Positions 6,331 to 13,956 of a DNA stretch of 16,014 nt are shown piece after piece (the stretch's first letter is position 1; every line of letters begins with the position of its first letter). The position numbers were made by a program, and so were the translations under genes. The notes under the pieces were generated by a model. The model was given only the letters and a program-made list of their open reading frames with translations, was not told where the DNA came from and searched no databases. Origin of the DNA: UASB124 sp964446935 (GTDB lineage: Bacteria > Babelota > Babeliae > Babelales > RVW-14); assembly GCA_964446935.1 (NCBI GenBank), contig CAYUQI010000025.1, forward strand, positions 1 to 16,014, read 5' to 3'.

Positions 6331-8952
6331 TTACTTGCCCTTTTTAAGCCATTCAGCAAACAATTGTTGTGCATTCGTTGGTTTTGCGGTTCCGCCACCT
6401 TGAATCAAGGAATCATTGCCACCGCCGCGCCAATCGAATGATGTTTTCAGAATAGCAGCAAGTGTTTTAAGATCGAGCGCAACCCCTTTGGCCTTGTACC
6501 CAAGATAAGCATAGCGATTTGTTGCTGGATCTTTGCTTACCAAGAGATAGACCCCTGGTTTTGATTTTTCAAGCGTTTGGGCAATGCCTTTAAGTTCATC
6601 GCTGCCAATTTCTTCAAGTTCAAGATAGAGTGTTGGGGTGTTGTTGATGATTTGCATTTGAGCAAGCCATGTAGGAATCTGCGCTTGCGCAATTTGTTTT
6701 TTGAGCTGCTTGATGGTGGTCAATGAGGCTTGATAATGTTCTTGCAATTTTTGCACCGCAGCATACACCTCTTCTGATTTTGCTTTAAATTCTTCACCAA
6801 GCTTTTTGATCGTTCCGAAGGAGAGTTGGAACAGCTTTACTGCTTCTGGCCCCGTGACGGCCGTAATACGACGTGTACCGCTGGAAAGAGCTGCCTCACT
6901 GGTTATCTTAAAACATCCGATGGTTCCGGTGCGTGTTACGTGTGTTCCCCCACACAGTTCAGCAGAAATGCCTGGAATTTGGATAACACGAACATTCTCT
7001 GGGTTATATTTTTCACCAAAAAAGGCGGTTACTCCCTCCGCTTGTGCTTTGGCAAGTGTTGTCGTGAAAATATTGGTAGCAACGTCAGCCATAATATGCT
7101 GGTTAACCAATGTTTCGATAGCATCGATTTGTTCTTTGGTGAGTGCTTCGTGATGATTGAAGTCAAAACGAAGATAGGTGTCGCATACTAATGACCCTGC
7201 TTGTTTAATTTGTGTACCAAGAACAGAAACGAGCGCTGCTTGAAGTAGGTGCGTAGCGGTATGATTTTTTTGTGTGTTGGTACGTATTTGTTCGGCGACG
7301 GTGCACGTGGCTATGTCACCGATTTTGACCGGTTCAGCTGATTGTGTCGTTGTCGTTGTCTTTGGTCGTGCTAGTTTGAGGGCGATGGCTGGGTGAGTAA
7401 GATCACCAACCTTTTTCAGTTCAATGACGGGATAGGTAATGTTGTTGATGATTACTGTGCCGGAGTCGCTCACCTGTCCGCCTGATTCAACATAGAATGG
7501 TGATTCTTCGGTGATAAGCCACAAGTGATCATCGGTATAAGAAACAAAAATAATCTTGCTTGTGCTACTTGTGGATTGATATCCAACAAACTTGGTTTCA
7601 ACATTGTGTGTAATGAGCGGATCTTGATCAGAAACGGTTGTTTTTTTACCCGATTGTTCTTGTTGTTTTTTCATTTCACTTTCAAACCCTGGCATATCCA
7701 AATTCATAGAGTGCTCGTTTGCAAGTACGCGTGTGAGTTCAGGTGGAAAACCATAGGTATCATAGAGTTTGAAAATTTGTTCACCGGTAAATTCTTTGAG
7801 GCCCTGTTTTTTGTTGTCTTCCAAATAACGTTCAAAGAAAATTTTGCCTTGTTGTAGGTTAGTATTGAAGCGCTCTATTTCATTGGTAAGTAAATTAAGA
7901 ATAAGCTTTTTGCTTGTTTCAAGTTCTGGATACACAGGGCTGAAGAACGTAATAAATGTTTCTGACAATTGAGGAAACAATTCGAGCTTAGGTGAAAGCT
8001 TTTGAGCAAATAGGGCTGCGCGTCGAATAATTTTACGCAATACGTAGCCGCGACCTTCATTCGATGGCGTGCATCCGTCTGCTATCAAGAGTGAGCTTGA
8101 GCGGACGTGGTCAGACAGGACGTGAAAGGCTGCTTTGGTGTTGGTATCAGCAGTTGCATAAGAAACACCTGTAATCTCTTGAATACGTGCAATGAGTGTT
8201 GTGAATATATCACTTTGATAAACATTATCTTTGCCAAGCATGGACATACAGAGGCGTTCGAGTCCCATTCCGGTGTCAACACCGGTTTGTGTTAGTGGCT
8301 TGAGTTCGCCATTTGTTTGGCGATCAAATTGCATAAAAACAAGGTTCCAGATTTCAACAAACCGAGAACAATCGCAGCCAGGTGCACACGTTGGTTGTTT
8401 GCAGCCTTTGTCTGCACCACGATCAATGTAAATTTCAGTGCAAGGGCCGCAAGGACCTGTATCACCCATTTGCCAAAAGTTGTCTTTTTCGCCGAGACGG
8501 ATGATGCGTTCTTGTGGAAGCCCTATTGTCTTGTGCCAAATGTCGTACGCTTCTTGGTCATCCTTGTAAACAGAGGCATGTAATTTATCTGCAGGGAGGT
8601 GTATTTCTTTAGTTAAAAATTCCCATGCAAAAGGAATAGCTTCCTTTTTAAAATAATCGCCGAATGAGAAATTACCGAGCATTTCAAAAAAGGTGAGATG
8701 ACGTTCGGTAAAGCCAACGGCATCGAGGTCATTGTGTTTGCCACCGGCTCGAACGCATTTTTGGCAGGTGGTGGCGCGTGTGTAGGATCGCTTTTCTTTA
8801 CCAAGAAAAATGTCTTTGAACTGGTTCATTCCGGCGTTGGCAAACAGCAGTGTTGGATCTTGAGCTGGGATAAGCGATGAACTTGGAACAATAGTATGAT
8901 TTTTTGATGCAAAAAAATCTAAAAATTTTTGGCGAATTTGAAAGGAATTCAT
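6331..8952 (-). CDS. alaS: Alanyl-tRNA synthetase
   Basis: Charges tRNA-Ala with alanine in the cytosol and edits mischarged Ser/Gly. The start is set at 8952 (MNSFQIRQKFLDFF), which matches the usual AlaRS N-terminus and has AAGGGTGGT upstream; an ATG 15 codons earlier (8997) adds residues not typical of the family. This gives 873 residues, close to the 876 of the E. coli enzyme. The catalytic domain includes GFTERHLTFFEMLGNFSFGD (about 80-99) and motif 3 GVDTGMGLERL (224-234). A Cys cluster (C184, C189, C193, C195) before EIWNLVFMQF could bind metal. The editing domain has HTATH (564-568) and CGGTH (667-671), the zinc site. The C-Ala domain ends with DWRGGG and IQGGGTAKP. It is complete and apparently functional. 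It is divergent from the ankyrin operon. Confidence 0.98.
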   Translation of the reverse strand: MNSFQIRQKFLDFFASKNHTIVPSSSLIPAQDPTLLFANAGMNQFKDIFLGKEKRSYTRATTCQKCVRAGGKHNDLDAVGFTERHLTFFEMLGNFSFGDYFKKEAIPFAWEFLTKEIHLPADKLHASVYKDDQEAYDIWHKTIGLPQERIIRLGEKDNFWQMGDTGPCGPCTEIYIDRGADKGCKQPTCAPGCDCSRFVEIWNLVFMQFDRQTNGELKPLTQTGVDTGMGLERLCMSMLGKDNVYQSDIFTTLIARIQEITGVSYATADTNTKAAFHVLSDHVRSSSLLIADGCTPSNEGRGYVLRKIIRRAALFAQKLSPKLELFPQLSETFITFFSPVYPELETSKKLILNLLTNEIERFNTNLQQGKIFFERYLEDNKKQGLKEFTGEQIFKLYDTYGFPPELTRVLANEHSMNLDMPGFESEMKKQQEQSGKKTTVSDQDPLITHNVETKFVGYQSTSSTSKIIFVSYTDDHLWLITEESPFYVESGGQVSDSGTVIINNITYPVIELKKVGDLTHPAIALKLARPKTTTTTQSAEPVKIGDIATCTVAEQIRTNTQKNHTATHLLQAALVSVLGTQIKQAGSLVCDTYLRFDFNHHEALTKEQIDAIETLVNQHIMADVATNIFTTTLAKAQAEGVTAFFGEKYNPENVRVIQIPGISAELCGGTHVTRTGTIGCFKITSEAALSSGTRRITAVTGPEAVKLFQLSFGTIKKLGEEFKAKSEEVYAAVQKLQEHYQASLTTIKQLKKQIAQAQIPTWLAQMQIINNTPTLYLELEEIGSDELKGIAQTLEKSKPGVYLLVSKDPATNRYAYLGYKAKGVALDLKTLAAILKTSFDWRGGGNDSLIQGGGTAKPTNAQQLFAEWLKKGK

Positions 8953-8995
8953 GATAAACTGACCACCCTTTTTGAGTTTAAAATATCTCAATTTC

Positions 8996-9011
8996 AATGT
9001 AGTACTACATT
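8996..9011. promoter_or_regulatory. 16-bp perfect palindrome upstream of alaS
   Basis: AATGTAGTACTACATT is a perfect 16-bp palindrome 44 bp upstream of the alaS start, in the divergent alaS/ankyrin intergenic region. It has dyad-operator form (TGTA...TACA). No known regulator is recognised. Confidence 0.5.
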
Positions 9012-9028
9012 AACATTAAAAACATTCA

Positions 9029-9056
9029 ATAATAACATGTTTAAAAATGGTAGCAA
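9029..9056 (-). promoter_or_regulatory. Candidate alaS promoter
   Basis: On the minus strand, TTGCTA (9051-9056) and TATTAT (9029-9034) are separated by 16 nt. The start of transcription would be near 9022, which puts the 16-bp palindrome in the leader. Confidence 0.4.
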
Positions 9057-9108
9057 AACTGAAAAAAGTCTCAAAAAAGCCTCTTAAAAGCTTGAAATTA
9101 ACGAGTTT

Positions 9109-9137
9109 TTGACTGCTTGTAATATTTTGGCTAAAAT
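9109..9137 (+). promoter_or_regulatory. Promoter of the ankyrin/peptidase operon
   Basis: TTGACT (9109-9114), a 17-nt spacer and TAAAAT (9132-9137) each match the sigma70 consensus in five of six positions. The expected start is near 9144, leaving a leader of about 27 nt before the first gene. No other comparable promoter is visible in the operon's 16-19 nt gaps, so all five genes may depend on it. Confidence 0.75.
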
Positions 9138-9144
9138 ATTACAA
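9117..9144. promoter_or_regulatory. Operator-like inverted repeat over the operon promoter
   Basis: TTGTAATATTTT (9117-9128) and AAAATATTACAA (9133-9144) are perfectly complementary across the spacer GGCT. The repeat covers the promoter spacer, the -10 box and the predicted start site. That is where a dimeric repressor would block initiation. No regulator gene is in the window. Confidence 0.65.
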
Positions 9145-9170
9145 ATTGTTTACTTCTCAATGGGGGTATT

Positions 9171-10592
9171 ATGTATTTTTTAAACTATATTTTTTTATTA
9201 GGTTTCTGTTTTTTCTACTTGCCGTTTGGCTTGTCTATGGAGAGTTCTGGCTGCTCTCGCGCAGCTACTTCCTCTAGTGTAGTCAAATCATCAGTTCCTG
9301 CTAAGCCTCATTTTATTAAAATAGGGTCTAAGAAAAAGGAACCAAGTATCTATCGTGCCTATGGTTTGTCTTTAATGCATGAAGATTTGTGTAGGAAGGT
9401 GTTATTGGTTCAAATATCCACAGTGTCCCCTGTTTCCTATTCACAAAATTCAGAGGCAATAGCCCAACAAACAGCGGCATCTGAATCATCTCAGGACGTT
9501 AGCCAACAGGGTGATACTGTATCAAGTGATGACCTATCAGATGTTGATGTCGTACCAAATCCAAATAATAATGAAAAGACGGATAATGATTATGATGGGC
9601 TTTCTTTTATTCAAAAAATAAACAATTTATGTAATTCAGGGTTGGGTGCAACAGCTAACAAAAATATTGAAAAGCTTTATGAATTCATGGAATCATTTTT
9701 TGAATTCTTAGAGAAAAAATGGGTTCCTTATCGTGAGAAATGTACACGGCAAGAATTTGCTCATGATATAATTGCTCAATGTCCTGACTGCAGGCTATGG
9801 GCAACTTATTGGCAGTATTGGGATTCTAATAATGTTACACAAGAAAGATGGAACAGCCTCATACTTCAATATATTTTGGATAGCGCAGACTACTTTAAAA
9901 AAAATGAAATTATGGAAATATTAGCTGCTTTCATTGAATTTTGTGATGGAAATGATGATGCAGCATTTACACAGAACTTTCTGGTTGGTAATGAAGCCCC
10001 TCTTCTTTATGTTTTACGTCATTACGGATCAGCTCAGTGGATATCAGCAGTATTGGGCTTTTTATTGCAACATGTTAGTACATTGACCGATTCCGCTAAA
10101 GAAGACTTGAGCAAAACGATTTTTCATTGTGTGGCAATATGTTGCGATGATGTTATTGCAGACTTTTTATTAGACGAATTGACTACATTGCTGCACAAAA
10201 ATAAAACCGAACTCCTTAATACAAGAGATAATAAAGGTTTCACTCCGTTGCATGTTGCTTGTTTACATGGAAATGTTGACGTAGTTAACTGGCTATTTAA
10301 ACAAAATGCTGGTGTTGATGCTAATGCAAAAGCCAATGGCGATATAAGGCCACTTCATTGTGCTACCGGAGGATATTACAAAGATGGAACCGAACCAGTT
10401 AGTGTGTTAAAAAAAGATCAGAGTGATTATCAACAACAAATTGAGAGACACAAACAAATTATTGATTTGTTGCTTACGCATCATGCCGATGTGAATGCCT
10501 GTGATATCTACAAATTAACGGCTCATGATTATGCAAAATGGCAGGGACAGAAACCGTTGGCTACGTATTTACTTTTGAAGAGTCTTAAATAA
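9171..10592 (+). CDS. Secreted ankyrin-repeat protein A, first gene of the operon
   Basis: 473 residues, the longest and most divergent of four paralogs. Residues 1-22 are very hydrophobic, as in a Sec signal. FIKIGSKKK (48-56) matches the short motif after the signal in two other paralogs. Residues 85-145 are a Ser/Gln/Asp/Asn-rich, probably disordered linker that the others lack. A helical domain (about 145-255) contains CPDCRLWATYWQYW (204-217) and WNSLILQYILDSADYF (227-242), conserved across the family. Ankyrin-like units follow: 275-300, 314-340, 354-386 (GFTPLHVACLHGNVDVVNWL), an interrupted unit (389-444, with an insert of about 22 residues) and 445-468. The start at 9171 has GGGGG 4 nt upstream. 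Ankyrin repeats bind proteins; with a signal peptide, an extracytoplasmic or host target is plausible, but none is known. Confidence 0.88.
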   Translation: MYFLNYIFLLGFCFFYLPFGLSMESSGCSRAATSSSVVKSSVPAKPHFIKIGSKKKEPSIYRAYGLSLMHEDLCRKVLLVQISTVSPVSYSQNSEAIAQQTAASESSQDVSQQGDTVSSDDLSDVDVVPNPNNNEKTDNDYDGLSFIQKINNLCNSGLGATANKNIEKLYEFMESFFEFLEKKWVPYREKCTRQEFAHDIIAQCPDCRLWATYWQYWDSNNVTQERWNSLILQYILDSADYFKKNEIMEILAAFIEFCDGNDDAAFTQNFLVGNEAPLLYVLRHYGSAQWISAVLGFLLQHVSTLTDSAKEDLSKTIFHCVAICCDDVIADFLLDELTTLLHKNKTELLNTRDNKGFTPLHVACLHGNVDVVNWLFKQNAGVDANAKANGDIRPLHCATGGYYKDGTEPVSVLKKDQSDYQQQIERHKQIIDLLLTHHADVNACDIYKLTAHDYAKWQGQKPLATYLLLKSLK

Positions 10593-10608
10593 GATCGGTG
10601 GGGTATTT

Positions 10609-11757
10609 ATGATTATTAAAAAGCTCAGATTATTAAGTCTTTTTTGTTCTGTTTCTTGTTTGGCGATGGATAATTCTGTTGCTACTCAAAAATTAGCTCC
10701 AGGGCAGTTTATTAGAGTTGGCCCTAAAAACAAGGGTGTTTTGTATAAAGATAGCAAAATAATTCTGAATAAATTATTTAAAGCCGGCAAAGGCGCTTTA
10801 TTAAGAGGGGATGTAAAACAATTAAAGGACATTATGGGGTCCTTTTTTCAGAAATTGGATTTCGTATGGCAAGGATCTGGAATAGGTATTGAGCAGCTTA
10901 TGCTTTATGCCGAAAAAGTTAGACAACAATGTCCTGGGGTGAAGTTGTGGATAGACTATTGGGAGCGTTTGAAGGGTATTGGAATAAGCGATGAAATGAT
11001 CAATAGTCTCTTGCTACAATATGTTTTTGATAATGCTGAACATTTTAAGAAGGATGAATTTATTGGCATGATAAAGAAGGTTATTGTTGAGAGTGACGAT
11101 ACACTTCTTGCTCGAAGAATGATTGCCAAACCATTCAGCCCGTTGTTGTATGTTTTATATTGGCACCATTCTGCCCCATGGCTTTTTGATGTAGTGAAGC
11201 TTTTTGTAGAATGTATCAGCGACAAAGATATTAAGAAGAACTTTGCTTATTCTGGGTCTGAGAAAACGGTATTTCATATTGCAGTTATCTATTATGATGA
11301 AACGATTGCTGATTTTTTATTAAAAAATCTGAGTAATGCATTGATTTCAATAGGCTTTGAAAGTATACAAGTAATTCTTAATCAACAAGATTGTTGTGGC
11401 TTAACGCCATTACATGATGCTTGCTTGAGAGGAAATATTGCTATGGCAAAATGGTTGCTTAAACATGGGGCATGCGTAAATGCGAAAGCTCGTAATGATA
11501 TACAAGCAATTCATTGTGTTATGGGGAGTCTTTATTTACTTAATAATGCAGAGATCGCTACGGTATTTTTTTCAGCGCCTTGTAATGATCAGGCTTTTTA
11601 TAAACAACAGATTGCTCAGCGTAAGCAAATTATTGATCTGCTGGCTCAACATGGTGCTGATTTTAAAGCCTGTGATGCCTTTAATTGCACAGCATATGAT
11701 TATGCAATAGTGAATGGACATACCGAGTTGTCTGACTATTTGTCTCGTTTTAAATAA
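10609..11757 (+). CDS. Secreted ankyrin-repeat protein B
   Basis: 382 residues. The signal peptide MIIKKLRLLSLFCSVSCLA (1-19) is almost identical in the next two genes. FIRVGPKNK (34-42) comes next. The conserved helical domain includes CPGVKLWIDYW (108-118) and NSLLLQYVFDNAEHF (132-146). The ankyrin-like array is SPLLYVL...FDVVKLFVE (177-201, degenerate), TVFHIAVIYYDETIADFLL (220-238), GLTPLHDACLRGNIAMAKWL (264-283) running to VNA, an interrupted unit IQAIHC...RKQIIDLLAQHGADFKA (298-354), and TAYDYAIVNGHTELSDYL (361-378). The gene starts 16 nt after gene A, with a G-rich site GGTGGGGT before the ATG. It is very similar to gene C over its whole length, so these two are a recent duplication. 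Molecular target unknown. Confidence 0.9.
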   Translation: MIIKKLRLLSLFCSVSCLAMDNSVATQKLAPGQFIRVGPKNKGVLYKDSKIILNKLFKAGKGALLRGDVKQLKDIMGSFFQKLDFVWQGSGIGIEQLMLYAEKVRQQCPGVKLWIDYWERLKGIGISDEMINSLLLQYVFDNAEHFKKDEFIGMIKKVIVESDDTLLARRMIAKPFSPLLYVLYWHHSAPWLFDVVKLFVECISDKDIKKNFAYSGSEKTVFHIAVIYYDETIADFLLKNLSNALISIGFESIQVILNQQDCCGLTPLHDACLRGNIAMAKWLLKHGACVNAKARNDIQAIHCVMGSLYLLNNAEIATVFFSAPCNDQAFYKQQIAQRKQIIDLLAQHGADFKACDAFNCTAYDYAIVNGHTELSDYLSRFK

Positions 11758-11830
11758 TACATATGTACGGGGGTTTATGATTATTAAAAAGCTCATAATA
11801 TTAAGTCTTTTTTGTTCTGTTTCTTGTTTG
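11591..11830 (+). repeat. Junction direct repeat, copy 1 (end of gene B, start of gene C)
   Basis: This block lines up without gaps with 12771-13010, offset by exactly 1180 bp. By my hand count 25 of 220 bases differ over 11601-11820 (about 89% identity). It covers the last ankyrin units of B, the 19-nt spacer and the signal peptide of C. The start region recurs a third time at about 10602-10670. Confidence 0.85.
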
Positions 11831-12937
11831 GCGATGGATTGGATCGACGTCGCCTCAAAGCCCAAATTTTCATGGTTTATTAAAGTTGGTCCCAAGAAAA
11901 AAAGTTTTCTCACCGCAGAGGGCAAGGAGATTCTTGATATTTTATTTAAAAAAGGTAGGAAGGCCTTTTTTAACGAGAATTTTGAAGAGTTAAAAGATAC
12001 AATGTTGTCATTCTTCGAGAAATTGAACGTTGAATGGCAAAGGCAGTATTCAAAGAATGAGAAGATTAATCGAATGGTTTTTGCCGAACAAATTGAACAG
12101 CAATGTCCTCTTTGTAGATTATGGATAGAATATTGGAAACAACTGGATAACGTTGCTATGAGTAATGAAGTTTGCAATAGCCTCTTACTGCAATATGTTT
12201 TTGATAAAGCTGAACATTTTAGGAATGATGCATTTGTTGGCATGATAGAGAAGGTTATTGTTGAAAGTGACGATGCTCTTCTTGCGCGGAACATGATTAC
12301 TGTGCCGGTAAGCCCATTATTGTATGTTTTATCTGCTAAACATTCTTATCCATGGATATTTGGGGTGGTGAGACTTTTAGTAGAGAGCGCTAGTGATCGT
12401 GATATCGAAAAAATCTTTTTTGCCAGTTATTGTGGGAAAACGGTGTTTCATATTGCTGCTATTTATTACGATCATAGGATGGCTGATCTATTGCTAGAAA
12501 ATTTAACGAGAGCTTTGCTTGCAATAGGATTTGAGAACATACAAGCAATTCTTAATAAGCAAGATTATTCTGGTTTGACTCCATTGCATGATGCTTGTTT
12601 GAGGGGAAATATTGCTATGGTGGAATGGTTACTTAGTCATAAAGTTAATGTAGCTATGAAAGCACGCAAGATGGTGACCCCTCTTCATTGTGTTATGGGT
12701 ACATGCTTTTTGAGAAATGAATTTGGGCCTGTTCAGATCTTCTTGCAGCCTCTTAATAATTTAGATAATCAAGCGTTTTATAAACAACAGATTGCTCAAC
12801 GCAAGCAAATTATTAGTCTTTTGGCTCAACACGGCGCTGATCTTAAAGCCTGTGATTCCTATAATTACACAGCATATAATTATGCAAGATCGAATGGACA
12901 TGCTGAGTTGGCTGACTATTTGTCTTGTTTTAAATAA
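11777..12937 (+). CDS. Secreted ankyrin-repeat protein C
   Basis: The start is at 11777: an earlier in-frame ATG at 11714 lies inside gene B, whereas 11777 follows GGGGG and begins the same signal peptide as B and D (MIIKKLIILSLFCSVSCLA). The product has 386 residues. It has FIKVGPKKK after the signal, the helical domain with CPLCRLWIEYW and NSLLLQYVFDKAEHF, and the same five-unit ankyrin-like array as B: SPLLYVL; TVFHIAAIYYDHRMADLLL; GLTPLHDACLRGNIAMVEWL; an interrupted unit from TPLHCVMG to RKQIISLLAQHGADLKA; and TAYNYARSNGHAELADYL. Near identity to B in the third ankyrin unit and the C-terminus, with more divergence in the N-terminal half, suggests duplication followed by selection for a different partner. 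It is third in the operon, 19 nt after B. Confidence 0.9.
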   Translation: MIIKKLIILSLFCSVSCLAMDWIDVASKPKFSWFIKVGPKKKSFLTAEGKEILDILFKKGRKAFFNENFEELKDTMLSFFEKLNVEWQRQYSKNEKINRMVFAEQIEQQCPLCRLWIEYWKQLDNVAMSNEVCNSLLLQYVFDKAEHFRNDAFVGMIEKVIVESDDALLARNMITVPVSPLLYVLSAKHSYPWIFGVVRLLVESASDRDIEKIFFASYCGKTVFHIAAIYYDHRMADLLLENLTRALLAIGFENIQAILNKQDYSGLTPLHDACLRGNIAMVEWLLSHKVNVAMKARKMVTPLHCVMGTCFLRNEFGPVQIFLQPLNNLDNQAFYKQQIAQRKQIISLLAQHGADLKACDSYNYTAYNYARSNGHAELADYLSCFK

Positions 12938-13010
12938 TAGATCTGTACGGGGGTTTATGATTATTAAGAAGCTCATATTATTAAGTCTTTTTTGTTCTAT
13001 TTCTTGTTTT
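12771..13010 (+). repeat. Junction direct repeat, copy 2 (end of gene C, start of gene D)
   Basis: Counterpart of 11591-11830, in the same register, spanning the end of C, the spacer with its GTACGGGGGTTTATG start signal and the signal peptide of D. It marks the boundary of the tandem duplication unit. Confidence 0.85.
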
Positions 13011-13940
13011 GCGATGAGACAGGCAAGCGGGTCTGTTCCGAATCCTTATTTGATTCATGTCAAGTTTGAACACAAGGGTGATACGTCATGTATTGATAGG
13101 GCTCGTACATATTTAGAAAGAGATTTATCTAAGAATGATGATATATATAAATCGGTTTTATTATGTTGTTGGGATCAGCAAAAAACATTACGTTTTTCAA
13201 AGATATCTCAAAAAATTGAAAGCTTTTTGAAGCAAGAACGTGAGCTCATTATTAACAGAAATTTTAAAGATCTCAAAAAAACAATTATCACATTGTTTTG
13301 TGTGATGGAGTATTGGTGGCGAAGTTATCATGAACCCCTTTCAAAAGAGGCCTTTGTTAAAGAGGCTTTTTCCAAGATAACATTTGGATACGGTTCTCAT
13401 TATAGAGTGTTGGTAACACAATGGCAGCATTGGAATGGTGATTTAAATACGAGCGATGAGTATTGGAACAGCATCATTTTACAACGTATTTTTGATGTAG
13501 CTCAACGTACTTCAGTTGTTGCGATAACAGCTAAATTTATTAAGGCCTGTGGGGATAATGCAGCGATTATGAGAGAATTTACGCCGTATGGGCTGACGCC
13601 ACTTCATTATGCATGTTTGTATGGGAAGGCGAATATTGTTGAATGGTTGCTTGAGCATGGTGCTAATGCAAACGCGAAAGCTGACAAAGATGTAACGCCT
13701 CTTCATTGTGCCATGGGGAAGTGTTATTTTCGAGGAAGCGATGTTCCTTTTATTGTACCACTTTCACCTCTCTATACTATTTCAATGCAGTGGCTTGCAG
13801 ATCGTAAAAAAATTGTTGATCTCTTGACTGACAAAAAGGTTGAGGTGAATGCGCGTGATGCAAATAACCAGACAGCATATCACTATGTCAGTGATCAGGG
13901 TGTTAGTGCTTTGGCTTTGTATTTGAAAAGATTTATGTAA
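12957..13940 (+). CDS. Secreted ankyrin-repeat protein D, shortened array
   Basis: 327 residues from the ATG at 12957, which has the same GGGGGTTT context as gene C; a longer frame back to 12792 overlaps C and is not used. The signal peptide MIIKKLILLSLFCSISCFA (1-19) is nearly identical to B and C, but the next 100 residues have diverged. The helical domain is recognisable by VTQWQHW and YWNSIILQRIFDVAQ. After FTP the sequence jumps straight to YGLTPLHYACLYGKANIVEWL, so the two degenerate ankyrin-like units seen in A-C are missing. The interrupted unit (TPLHCAMG ... RKKIVDLL) and the last unit (TAYHYVSDQGVSALALYL) remain. The frame is intact, so it is a shortened gene and not an evident pseudogene. 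It is 19 nt after C and 16 nt before the peptidase gene. Confidence 0.88.
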   Translation: MIIKKLILLSLFCSISCFAMRQASGSVPNPYLIHVKFEHKGDTSCIDRARTYLERDLSKNDDIYKSVLLCCWDQQKTLRFSKISQKIESFLKQERELIINRNFKDLKKTIITLFCVMEYWWRSYHEPLSKEAFVKEAFSKITFGYGSHYRVLVTQWQHWNGDLNTSDEYWNSIILQRIFDVAQRTSVVAITAKFIKACGDNAAIMREFTPYGLTPLHYACLYGKANIVEWLLEHGANANAKADKDVTPLHCAMGKCYFRGSDVPFIVPLSPLYTISMQWLADRKKIVDLLTDKKVEVNARDANNQTAYHYVSDQGVSALALYLKRFM

Positions 13941-13956
13941 GAGGGGTTTGGGGGTT

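Noticed and set aside
8953..8997. Upstream ATG extending alaS by 15 codons
   Set aside because: The extension is not typical of AlaRS and would overlap the palindrome at 8996; the start at 8952 matches the family N-terminus.
10609..10668. Lipoprotein signal in ankyrin proteins B-D
   Set aside because: The Cys residues (FCSVSC) lack a good L-[AS]-[GA]-C lipobox; an ordinary signal peptide ending CLA or CFA fits better.
11714..11776. Longer N-terminus for ankyrin protein C
   Set aside because: It is inside the coding end of gene B and would hide the signal peptide that B, C and D share.
12792..12956. Longer N-terminus for ankyrin protein D
   Set aside because: It overlaps the end of gene C in another frame; the shared GGGGGTTTATG context marks 12957.
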